In this document: piece after piece, positions 17,101 through 23,653 of the stretch
Numbering within the stretch: position 1 is the first letter of the stretch
How the letters are laid out: each line of letters begins with the position of its first letter
DNA from: an uncultured Mollicutes bacterium
Lineage (GTDB): Bacteria; Bacillota_I; Bacilli_A; RFN20; CAG-826
Direction of reading: 5' to 3'
Length of the DNA stretch: 25,865 bases
Assembly: GCA_900540385.1 (NCBI GenBank)
Contig: UQFY01000021.1
Coordinates: forward strand, 1 to 25,865
Program-made: the position numbers and the translations under genes
Notes under the pieces: generated by a model
Databases searched by the model: none
Seen by the model: only the letters and a program-made list of their open reading frames with translations
Told to the model about the DNA's origin: nothing

Positions 17101-17659
17101 GAATAGGCTTGAGATAATTGACGGAGAAAATATCCAGTATGTCACCACGTAAAGCAAACTGCAAAGATTGGTCTACCTTATTTACACGGGTGTAGCCTGC
17201 ATTGATTAAAGTGGTTTTTAATTTCTCTAAAGAAAAACGTGAACCCACTTTTAATTTGATAGTCAACTCTTCAAATGTTTCTTTCTTTGGCAAGAAACGA
17301 CATAAAGCAGAGGGGTGGGTAATAAGTATTTTATCTTTCCCGAATGCAAGTTGACCCATCGCATAGATTCTTTGAGCCATAAGTTCCTTAGAAGAAGAAA
17401 GAGCTTCCGCTCGTAAAAGCTCATCAGACGGGAAAAGAACAAGATCGTTTTCAGGAACGAAATTCAATAAGAACTCGTAGACTTTTTGCGCTGTATAAAA
17501 GTTATTCGATACAATCGCGTACGAATCTTTTTTCTTATGATAGAGAGAAGCAAAAAGAAGGCCTACCCCTATCGTATCATCCAAAACAAAAGAGCCTCTT
17601 TTTTTCTTTAAAAGAGAGGTGTAATTCAAATTGTCGAATAAAGAATAAAGATCAGTCAT
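14174..17659 (-). CDS. mfd: Transcription-repair coupling factor Mfd
   Basis: Mfd displaces RNA polymerase stalled at DNA lesions and recruits UvrA. The 1161-residue product has the full domain set: a UvrB-like N-terminal module, the RNA-polymerase-interacting CarD-like domain at about 480-545 (LKPGDYVVHEYNGIGQF), the RecG-like translocase with Walker A GDVGFGKTE (about 633), the DEEQ box in LLIVDEEQRFGV (about 733), LSATPIPRTLQMSL, GRVGRGDRVAYAYLM, and the C-terminal TRCF domain. The start overlaps the pth stop by 8 bases and the end overlaps rqcP by 4, so it lies inside a coupled operon. Nothing is missing. Confidence 0.98.
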   Translation of the reverse strand: MTDLYSLFDNLNYTSLLKKKRGSFVLDDTIGVGLLFASLYHKKKDSYAIVSNNFYTAQKVYEFLLNFVPENDLVLFPSDELLRAEALSSSKELMAQRIYAMGQLAFGKDKILITHPSALCRFLPKKETFEELTIKLKVGSRFSLEKLKTTLINAGYTRVNKVDQSLQFALRGDILDIFSVNYLKPIRVEFFDDEIESIKYFDIASQSSLEKLDTIEILPASDTLLKDDELNDFSLRLKEVMEKDLSLIKSENTRDVYQQTITGDMEDILARNYKNRLYRYYGFALNQANSILSYFDPKVVFIPDKEGFEESSNLIFQEARDYLLELQKNGQAPSHLEEYMTLEETFLNKNVSYGSKFSHTPDDEIFQTRSLVSTGAGISSLVPLIDSYRSSKKIVLTLSDEHQRNTVSNLLSEFHVEYENVKGLSLPEGQLGVSDFSLNVGFELPSYSVTYISTSELFGKKLVATRFSGRFKNATILKSYQDLKPGDYVVHEYNGIGQFIQVKTMETDGVHRDYLEIAYAGGDELYVPLDQFRLVRKYSGREGYAPKLSHLYSGDWEKKKAKIKSRVNDLADRLIALYGERAKVGGYPFNEDDELQQRFEDEFPYSLTPDQAKSLEEIKKDMEKPYPMDRLLCGDVGFGKTEIAFRAAFKAIDNGKQVAMLAPTTLLARQHYEVAIERFQTFGIHIALLSRMVSAHEIKLVLEGLEKGTIDFVIGTHKLLSKEVHFKNLGLLIVDEEQRFGVAQKEKIKEMKKDVDVLTLSATPIPRTLQMSLIGIRPVSTINTPPEARTPIQTYVTPYEDKVVYELIKRELARLGQVFFIHNTISTIYEIGNKISRHVPGAKVGVVHGQMEKEEIEDVMQKFYDGELNVLVATSIIENGIDVPNANMIIVENADHFGLSQLYQIKGRVGRGDRVAYAYLMYKPHKKMNQDAIKRLKAIQDFTELGSGYKIAQRDLMIRGAGDILGPEQAGFIDSVGLDLYMQLLNEAIEEKKTGIKKAPPKSRTLFDIDAYIPKSYAIASDKIELYQDLETAKNEEELKKVASHMRDVYGKMPHQVELLILQKRINFLMEKEEFFKIEQMDAYVDILLSDAFTRISHIAVDLFNALLPYMNEIKVNFVDKKVHVRLKRSKKDDWIDELYRILQTIDELYTKRKNEGNNGL

Positions 17660-18242
17660 TTCCCTTTCGCTTAATGGAGTTATATTTGCTCATAATTTTC
17701 GAAAAATTAGAATCATCCATCGCAATATCACGTAAAGCCTTGGCTGCATTGTCGGTCGCAAAATCCAAAGCGTCATAAGAATCGCCTTTTGGTTTTCCTA
17801 AAACATAATTCACGGAATCTTTGCTTGGAGGTTCCCCAATTCCAACACGGATGCGGCGGAACTGATTGCTCGAAAACATATCAATGATATTCTGCATCCC
17901 TTTATGTCCCCCAGAAGAGCCGTCCAAACGAAGACGAATGGAGCCTTCTTCAATAGCCATATCATCATAAACAACGACGATATCGGAAGGAGTCAATTTA
18001 TAAAAATCCGCAAGAGGACGAACACTCGTCCCGGAAAGATTCATAAACGTTTGAGGTTTCAAAATAAGTATTGGTTCAGAAAAGAGAGGGTTTTTAATGA
18101 TTCCGTATTGTCCTTTAAAATCAGAATGGTCGAAAGAGCCGTTCGCCATTTCAGCAAACTTATCTAAAGTCACAAAACCCATATTATGACGGGTCCATTC
18201 ATATTCTTTTCCAGGATTTCCTAAGCCAACAAACAGTTTCAT
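17652..18242 (-). CDS. pth: Peptidyl-tRNA hydrolase
   Basis: The enzyme releases tRNA from peptidyl-tRNA that drops off the ribosome. The 196-residue protein begins MKLFVGLGNPGKEYEWTRHNMGF, which contains the conserved Asn9 and catalytic His19. It carries FMNLSG and VVYDDMAIEEGSIRLRLDGSSGGHKGMQNI, the second family signature, and GIGEPP. Its start overlaps the stop of the flavodoxin gene by one base (TAATG) and its end overlaps mfd, as in the conserved pth(spoVC)-mfd pair of Bacillus. The length is typical. Confidence 0.97.
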   Translation of the reverse strand: MKLFVGLGNPGKEYEWTRHNMGFVTLDKFAEMANGSFDHSDFKGQYGIIKNPLFSEPILILKPQTFMNLSGTSVRPLADFYKLTPSDIVVVYDDMAIEEGSIRLRLDGSSGGHKGMQNIIDMFSSNQFRRIRVGIGEPPSKDSVNYVLGKPKGDSYDALDFATDNAAKALRDIAMDDSNFSKIMSKYNSIKRKGND

Positions 18243-18784
18243 TATTTACTTGCCTCACCAAGTTTGATTTTTTGAATCACATCAACAACACGGTCCACCT
18301 TCTCATTATCATAGACCTCTATTGGATTGTCTTTTACCCAACTCATATCTTGAGTGTTTCCTCCAGCAAGTTCAGGATGTGCTTCCATGATTTTCAAAGA
18401 TTGGGTAAACATGAGACGATCGATAAAATTCAATTTAGAGAAATCAAAACTTCCACGGAACTGATAAAAACGAAGATGGTAATCTCCTAAAACATTTGTT
18501 TGAATGAGATTGTCTCTGCTTTCTTTACTTGCCATGCCCATACCAGTAGCAAAAACCAAGACAGCTTTGTCTTTCAACTCGTCCCAGTGTTGAAGGAAAT
18601 CATCAATCTTTTGAATTTTTCCCCCACGAATATAAGAGCCAAAAACAACGATGTCGTAATCTTGGATATTCTTCCATTTCACTTTTTTAAAAGGGGAAAC
18701 GTCTGCTTCTACACGTTTTGCAATGTCGGTCGCATATTTCTCTGTCGATCCGTATTTTGATTCAAAAATTACTAGAGTTTTCAT
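18242..18784 (-). CDS. Flavodoxin-domain protein
   Basis: The 180-residue product starts MKTLVIFESKYGSTEKYATDIAKRV; SKYGST is the FMN-phosphate loop of flavodoxins. GSYIRGGKIQKIDDFLQHW and VLVFATGMGMASKESRDNLIQ resemble the Flavodoxin_5/HemG-like subgroup, which is membrane-associated or works as an electron carrier. The reaction partner is unknown. A longer frame from a GTG at 18802 exists, but the family motif begins at the ATG at 18784; neither has a strong ribosome binding site. It is the first gene of the overlapping pth-mfd-rqcP cluster, which is not a usual neighbour and may reflect co-expression only. Confidence 0.85.
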   Translation of the reverse strand: MKTLVIFESKYGSTEKYATDIAKRVEADVSPFKKVKWKNIQDYDIVVFGSYIRGGKIQKIDDFLQHWDELKDKAVLVFATGMGMASKESRDNLIQTNVLGDYHLRFYQFRGSFDFSKLNFIDRLMFTQSLKIMEAHPELAGGNTQDMSWVKDNPIEVYDNEKVDRVVDVIQKIKLGEASK

Positions 18785-18841
18785 ACTTGAGAAGTTTAAC
18801 ACGAGTGGTAAGAAGAAAAAATAACCCCTTTTCTTATAAAG

Positions 18842-18880
18842 AAAGAATGATGTAAAAAATTGGCAATTTTTTCATTCTTT
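18842..18880. promoter_or_regulatory. Large dyad between flavodoxin and tetR
   Basis: AAAGAATG (18842-18849) with CATTCTTT (18873-18880) flank an inner dyad AAAAAATTG (18854-18862)/CAATTTTTT (18864-18872), separated by a four-base bulge on one side. It lies between two divergent genes. It could be an operator for the TetR protein or a symmetric structural element; T-rich arms make a weak bidirectional terminator possible. Confidence 0.4.
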
Positions 18881-18971
18881 ACATTTGTTCAAAAAATACC
18901 GATATAATGGTTTATCAATAATGTTTTCTATACATATTTAAATGTTTTTCCTTATCCTATTAATATTATAA

Positions 18972-18999
18972 TTGACTATGCATTAGTTTCTTGTATCAT
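18972..18999 (+). promoter_or_regulatory. Promoter of tetR
   Basis: TTGACT (18972-18977) and TATCAT (18994-18999) are spaced by 16 bases. They lie about 40 bases before the tetR ATG, which has GGAGGGG as its ribosome binding site. Confidence 0.65.
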
Positions 19000-19037
19000 T
19001 GAAGAAGTCTTTTTTGTAAAGGAGGGGTTGTATATAT

Positions 19038-19628
19038 ATGCCAAGAACAGCAGCTCAAAATGAAGCAATTCGTGATAAAAGAAAAGACAAAATGATGAAT
19101 AAAACATTGAAGCTCTTTGCTATCAAAGGTTTTGATTCAATTACCATTGATGACATTTCTAAAGCCTCCAATTGTGCTCACGGACTTTTCTATCATTATT
19201 TCGATGTAAAAGAAGATCTCTATAACGCTATCGTCACTCTATATGAAACAAAGTATGCAAACAAACTACTCAATTATGATGAGATTGAAAAAATGCCTGC
19301 TTACGATGCTTTAAAAGCAATCATCGAGTTCTATCACAACGTTTTGTCTGAAAGTGAATTACTTGTCTGTTACTCCAGATTAAATTTAAATCGTTTCTAT
19401 CAAACAAGAACCGCCACAAAAGCATTAAGTGGAACGGATTTGTTTACTCTTCTTCCAAAGCTTATTGCCAAAGGTCAGGAAGAAGGCAGTGTCCGTAAAG
19501 GAAACCCAAACGACATCGCTAAAATCATGATGAGCGTTTTCCTTACTGAAACAGAATTGAAATTGGTCATGAAAGATGATTTCCATCCAATGGATCCATC
19601 TGTTTTGATTTCTCAATTACACGCTTAA
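19038..19628 (+). CDS. TetR-family transcriptional regulator
   Basis: The 196-residue protein has the TetR/AcrR layout. An N-terminal helix-turn-helix at about residues 17-60 (NKTLKLFAIKGFDSITIDDISKASNCAHGLFYHYFDVKEDLYNAIV) is followed by an all-helical ligand-binding domain with no recognisable ligand class. The ribosome binding site GGAGGGG and a clear promoter support the start. It forms a single-gene unit with its own terminator, convergent to the FGGY kinase and divergent from the flavodoxin operon. Its targets are not evident; the dyad at 18842-18880 upstream is a candidate site. Members usually respond to small hydrophobic molecules. Confidence 0.92.
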   Translation: MPRTAAQNEAIRDKRKDKMMNKTLKLFAIKGFDSITIDDISKASNCAHGLFYHYFDVKEDLYNAIVTLYETKYANKLLNYDEIEKMPAYDALKAIIEFYHNVLSESELLVCYSRLNLNRFYQTRTATKALSGTDLFTLLPKLIAKGQEEGSVRKGNPNDIAKIMMSVFLTETELKLVMKDDFHPMDPSVLISQLHA

Positions 19629-19646
19629 ACATTAAGAAAAGAAAGG

Positions 19647-19685
19647 GCTGTTAAGAAATGAAAATCTTAACAGCTTTTTTATTTT
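19647..19685 (+). terminator. Terminator after tetR, likely bidirectional
   Basis: GCTGTTAAGA (19647-19656) pairs with TCTTAACAGC (19665-19674), followed by TTTTTTATTTT on the plus strand. On the minus strand the same stem is followed by CCTTTCTTTTC, so it may also end the convergent FGGY kinase transcript. Confidence 0.88.
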
Positions 19686-19702
19686 AAAAATTGAAAAATC
19701 CC

Positions 19703-21271
19703 CTACTTTTTACGGTTCTTTTCCTGAATACGGTTGAATGCCTTGATGTTTTTATAAATTCCTTTGAGGTTAGGATACATCTCTTCATAAGCGTTCTCAT
19801 AAAGATAATCATAAAGCTTATGTGTCTTAGCGTCTGGTTCAAAGGTCTTTGTTACGTGAACCATATTTTTGACTGCTTCTTCAGGGGAAGAGAATTCCTT
19901 CAAAGCAAGGAAACAAGAAATGGCTGCGCCCAAGGAAGAAGTTTCAAATGTTTGCACACGGGTCACGCTTTTTCCCATGATGTCTGCCGTGATTTGACAA
20001 ATCTCATCGGACTGACTGCCACCACCACTGATACGGATGCCTTTTATAGAGTGATGAATTTTCTTCTCAAAATGTTCTAATCCCTCTCTTAATGCATACG
20101 CTATCCCCTCGATTATGGCGCGATAGAAATGTTCTTGGGTAATCACATCGGAAAATCCGATGATAGCACCTTTTGCTAAAGGTCTCGCTAAACCTGGTCC
20201 CCAATATGGTTGAAGAACAAGACCATCACTTCCTGGGGGTACGTCCTTCAGCTTTTTATTGAAATCATCTGCGGAAACATCAGAAATAATAATGTCGTCT
20301 ACTTGTTTGCCACCGAATTCTTTTAAGAACCAGTTAATCATCCAATACCCACGATAGATTTGCACATCCATGTTGTAATAATTAGGGATGCAAGATGGAT
20401 AGCCAGGTAAAAAAGTCTCTGATTCGGTATAACGTTTTCTTGTCGTTTCTACGGTTGAAGCTGTGCCATAAGAAATAGCGGCCATTGTATCCTCTAGAAC
20501 ACCAAGTCCTAGCGTTTCGCAAGATTTATCAGAACCGCAAGCATAAAGAGTCAAACCCACAGGAAGGCCTGTTTCTTCATGCGCCTTCTCCGTTATTTTT
20601 CCTATTGGAGAACCTTCTGGAACAATTTCAGCCAACATTCTTTTTTCGATAGAGAAGATTTGCCCTTTAAGATGCTTCATCGGGTTTTTATACCATTGTC
20701 TTTTCTTAAAATCGATTGGGTAATGACCTGCGAAGTCTGAAGCGGAGTCCTTCAATTCACCAGTAAGGCGATAGATAAAATAGGTCGATATGTTGATATA
20801 TTTGTCTACTTTAGCCCAATTCTCTGGTTCATTTTCAATAAGCCAGTTTGAAACGGATCTTTTGCGATTAAAGGTGACTGTGTCAGTCATCCCAACCAAA
20901 CGAAATGCCGCACGAGAAAAGAATGGCAAAGGTTCTTTGCATTCTGCGTTTCTTTGATCAAGCCAAAGAACCATTGGACGAATGACTTTTCTATTTTTAT
21001 CTAATAACACCGCCGAATCACGGAAAGCGGTTAGGGTCGCACCCACTACAGTTTTTAGTAATTCCGAATGATTTTGAGCCAAACGTTTGGAGCAATGACA
21101 AAGAGCCTCAAAATAGACGTTTGGTTCTTGTTCTGCATAGTTTGGTTTGCTTGAAAAATAAGGTGGATTGTACTTTTCTTTCTCCATTGCCAATTCTTTT
21201 CCGGTCTTGTCAAAAACGGCAACACGAACACTTTGCGTACCGAAGTCTATTGTCAGAACGTTTTTATCCAT
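19703..21271 (-). CDS. FGGY-family carbohydrate kinase
   Basis: The 522-residue protein belongs to the FGGY sugar kinases (xylulo-, ribulo-, glycerol and sedoheptulo-kinases), which phosphorylate a polyol or ketose with ATP. The N-terminal actin-like domain starts VLTIDFGTQSVRVAVFD (phosphate loop), with VLWLDQRN in the substrate region. The C-terminal domain carries RISGGGSQSDEICQITADIMGKSV, the second family signature. The length is normal. AAGGA precedes the ATG. It is transcribed away from the heptose operon, sharing an 88-base promoter region with a palindrome, so shared control is plausible. Substrate cannot be read by eye: xylulose or ribulose are the usual guesses, and sedoheptulose would fit the neighbours but is an inference. 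Confidence 0.88.
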   Translation of the reverse strand: MDKNVLTIDFGTQSVRVAVFDKTGKELAMEKEKYNPPYFSSKPNYAEQEPNVYFEALCHCSKRLAQNHSELLKTVVGATLTAFRDSAVLLDKNRKVIRPMVLWLDQRNAECKEPLPFFSRAAFRLVGMTDTVTFNRKRSVSNWLIENEPENWAKVDKYINISTYFIYRLTGELKDSASDFAGHYPIDFKKRQWYKNPMKHLKGQIFSIEKRMLAEIVPEGSPIGKITEKAHEETGLPVGLTLYACGSDKSCETLGLGVLEDTMAAISYGTASTVETTRKRYTESETFLPGYPSCIPNYYNMDVQIYRGYWMINWFLKEFGGKQVDDIIISDVSADDFNKKLKDVPPGSDGLVLQPYWGPGLARPLAKGAIIGFSDVITQEHFYRAIIEGIAYALREGLEHFEKKIHHSIKGIRISGGGSQSDEICQITADIMGKSVTRVQTFETSSLGAAISCFLALKEFSSPEEAVKNMVHVTKTFEPDAKTHKLYDYLYENAYEEMYPNLKGIYKNIKAFNRIQEKNRKK

Positions 21272-21304
21272 ATTGATTCCTTAACGATTTCATAATTTTA
21301 TCAC

Positions 21305-21332
21305 ATTATAAAAATCTAACACGTGTTAAAAT
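21305..21332. promoter_or_regulatory. Divergent promoter region with 12-bp palindrome
   Basis: The perfect palindrome TAACACGTGTTA (21317-21328) lies between the FGGY kinase and hddA. It overlaps a plus-strand -10 candidate TAAAAT (21327-21332). On the minus strand it lies just upstream of a -10 candidate TATAAT (complement of 21305-21310). Clear -35 boxes are lacking on both sides, as in activated or operator-controlled promoters. This could be a common operator for both units. Confidence 0.5.
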
Positions 21333-21359
21333 ACGAACGTAGTTATTCGAGGTTTCTTT

Positions 21360-22337
21360 ATGATTATATCCCGTGCACCATTCCGAGTTAGCTTTTGTGG
21401 AGGGGGAAGCGATATTCCTTCCTTCTATAGCAAGTATGGAGGATGTGTTCTAAGCACTTCCATACGTAAATACGTTTATCTTTCGATGAACAAGGCTTTT
21501 AACAAAGACACGATTACTTTGAAATATTCCCAAACCGAAGAAGTAACGGATCCAAAAAACATCCAACATAAGATTTTCAAACAAGTCTTAACTGATTTTG
21601 GAACCAAAGGCATTGAGATTTCCTCTATCGCGGATGTCCCAGCGGGCACAGGACTAGGCTCTTCTAGCACCTTTACGGTCGCTCTTCTTCGTTTGTTATA
21701 CACCTGGAATGGTCAACACGCCTCGGCATATAAAATCGCTAAAGAAGCTTGCGAAGTCGAAATTGAGAAATTAGGAAATCCTATTGGCAAACAAGATCAA
21801 TTTGCCGCTTCTTTTGGTGGACTTCGTTACTATGAATTTGAACCAGACGGCTTCGTTAAAGTAGAACCCGTTATCATGAAAAGCGATGCGAGAGAAAAAC
21901 TAGAAAGAAACCTTTTGATGTTCTATACAGGCGATGTTCGCTCTGCGAATAACATCCTTGCAAAGGAAACCCATAATCTTGCAAACGACCAAGAGAAAAT
22001 CAACACCACTTTAAAGCTTTGCGAGATGACAAGATTCCTTAGAGAAAAATTAGAGAATGGTGACGTTGATGCTTTAGGACCAGTCTTAAAAGAAAGCTGG
22101 GAAATGAAAAAATCCCTAGCTCAAGGAATTTCTAACCCTCTTATTGATGAGGCTTATGAACAAGCACTTAAAGCAGGAGCAACTGGTGGCAAGCTTCTAG
22201 GCGCAGGAGGAGGAGGCTTTCTCCTTTTCTATTGTGAGAATGAAACAGCCAAAGAAAGAGTACGTAACGCCCTTTCTTTGACAGAAATGCCTTTTGAGTT
22301 TGATCGAGCTGGATGCTCTATCATCTTCATGGAGTAA
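21360..22337 (+). CDS. hddA: D-glycero-D-manno-heptose 7-phosphate kinase
   Basis: This GHMP-superfamily kinase phosphorylates D-glycero-D-manno-heptose 7-phosphate at C1 to the 1,7-bisphosphate. The 325-residue product starts ISRAPFRVSFCGGGSDIPSFY, typical of the HddA branch. It has the GHMP motif PAGTGLGSSS (94-103), GNPIGKQDQFAASFGGL (140-156), and motif 3 KLLGAGGGGFLLFY. GAGG precedes the start, which begins the three-gene operon; the stop lies 2 bases before the next ATG. In Aneurinibacillus the HddA enzyme gives the alpha anomer used for GDP-heptose. Related kinases act on L-fucose or other sugars, but the adjacent gmhA and gmhB domains make the heptose role very likely. Confidence 0.88.
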   Translation: MIISRAPFRVSFCGGGSDIPSFYSKYGGCVLSTSIRKYVYLSMNKAFNKDTITLKYSQTEEVTDPKNIQHKIFKQVLTDFGTKGIEISSIADVPAGTGLGSSSTFTVALLRLLYTWNGQHASAYKIAKEACEVEIEKLGNPIGKQDQFAASFGGLRYYEFEPDGFVKVEPVIMKSDAREKLERNLLMFYTGDVRSANNILAKETHNLANDQEKINTTLKLCEMTRFLREKLENGDVDALGPVLKESWEMKKSLAQGISNPLIDEAYEQALKAGATGGKLLGAGGGGFLLFYCENETAKERVRNALSLTEMPFEFDRAGCSIIFME

Positions 22338-22339
22338 AT

Positions 22340-23650
22340 ATGTTAGCGATTATTCAAGCGGGCGGAGCAGGAACACGTCTAAAATCCATTACCGGGGATC
22401 TTCCAAAACCAATGGTTCCCCTGGATGGAAAACCCATCTTAGAATGGCAAATAAACTCACTTAAACGCGCAGGGGTCCGCTCTTTTATCATTGTCAAAGG
22501 AAAAAATGGAGAAACCATATCCCAATATTTTGGAGACGGAAAGGCCTTTGATGTGAAAATAGAATACATCGAAGAGAAAGAACCTTTAGGAACTGCAGGC
22601 GTCTTAGCTTTATTACATGATAAGATCGATGATGATTTTATTTTTTGCTTTGGGGATTTAATGCTCGATATCGATTGGCAAAGATTCCTAGCCTTCCACA
22701 AGGAAAAGGGAGCAGCCATTACTGCTTTCGCCCATCCAAATTCACACCCTTACGATTCCGACATCTTAAAGACGAACAAAGAAGGCCAAATTCTCGCTAT
22801 CGATTCAAAAAACAACGTTCGAGATTATTATTATGAAAACCTCACCAATGCCGGTGTCTATATTTGTTCCAAAGAAGTCGCCTCTTTCGTAAAGGAGCCT
22901 ACAAAAATTGATTTTGAAAAAGTGGTTTTATCCCATTTCGTAGAAGAAAGAAAGGCCTACGCTTATCGTTCAAGCGAATACGTCAAAGATTGTGGCACTC
23001 CAGAACGTTACTTTGATGTGGAAAACGATTTAAAAAATGGAATTATCGCCAAGAAATCCCTTCTAAATCCACAAAAATGCATTTTCTTAGATAGAGATGG
23101 AACCATTAATGTTTTCGCAGATTTTGTTCGTCATCCAGACGCTTTAAAATTAACTCCAACAGCCTCGGAAGCAATCCGCCTCATCAACCATTCTGATTAC
23201 CTTGCAATCTGCATTACAAACCAGCCTGTTTTAGCAAGAGGGGAAGTCTCTTTTGAAGAACTCGATAACATCCATTTCAAAATGGAAGATTTGCTTGGTG
23301 AAGATGGCGCTTATCTCAATGATTTGTATTTCTGTCCCCATCACCCAGATAAAGGCTTTCCTGGTGAAGTAAAGGAATTAAAAATCGATTGCGATTGTCG
23401 TAAGCCAAAAATCGGTCTGTTATTAAAAGCCAAAGAGAAATATAACATCGATTTATCTAAAAGCTGGTTTATTGGCGATACCAAACAGGATATTCAAACG
23501 GCAATCAATGCGGGTTGTCGAAGCGTTCTTTTAACGACCGGCGATCCAAACCCAAATCGAAAATATGAGGATGCTATCCCAACCTACGTTTGCGAAACTC
23601 TTCTTGAAGCCGTTCAATACATCCTTAAAATAGAAAAGACGGAGGAATGA
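22340..23650 (+). CDS. HddC-GmhB fusion: heptose-1-P nucleotidyltransferase/phosphatase
   Basis: Two enzymes are joined in one 436-residue chain. The N-terminal domain (1 to about 235) is a nucleotidyltransferase with IIQAGGAGTRLKSITGDLPKPM (GGAGTR 8-13, Lys23), like HddC, which attaches GMP to heptose 1-phosphate. The C-terminal domain (about 245-430) is a HAD phosphatase of the GmhB type: DRDGT at 251-255 with nucleophile Asp251, ITNQP, the zinc-ligand pattern CPHH (332-335) and CDC (351-353) followed by RKP, and GDTKQD. It removes the 7-phosphate, so both later steps are on one protein. The start ATG at 22340 follows GGAG; a longer frame from 22313 would overlap hddA. Whether GDP, ADP or another nucleotide is used cannot be seen. 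Confidence 0.88.
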   Translation: MLAIIQAGGAGTRLKSITGDLPKPMVPLDGKPILEWQINSLKRAGVRSFIIVKGKNGETISQYFGDGKAFDVKIEYIEEKEPLGTAGVLALLHDKIDDDFIFCFGDLMLDIDWQRFLAFHKEKGAAITAFAHPNSHPYDSDILKTNKEGQILAIDSKNNVRDYYYENLTNAGVYICSKEVASFVKEPTKIDFEKVVLSHFVEERKAYAYRSSEYVKDCGTPERYFDVENDLKNGIIAKKSLLNPQKCIFLDRDGTINVFADFVRHPDALKLTPTASEAIRLINHSDYLAICITNQPVLARGEVSFEELDNIHFKMEDLLGEDGAYLNDLYFCPHHPDKGFPGEVKELKIDCDCRKPKIGLLLKAKEKYNIDLSKSWFIGDTKQDIQTAINAGCRSVLLTTGDPNPNRKYEDAIPTYVCETLLEAVQYILKIEKTEE

Positions 23651-23653
23651 ACT

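Noticed and set aside
13911..18244. Mollicute genetic code (TGA as Trp)
   Set aside because: mfd and pth both stop at TGA exactly where the proteins should end, so the standard bacterial code applies.
22313..22339. Earlier start for the HddC-GmhB fusion
   Set aside because: It would overlap hddA by 25 bases and add residues before the conserved nucleotidyltransferase start; the ATG at 22340 follows GGAG.
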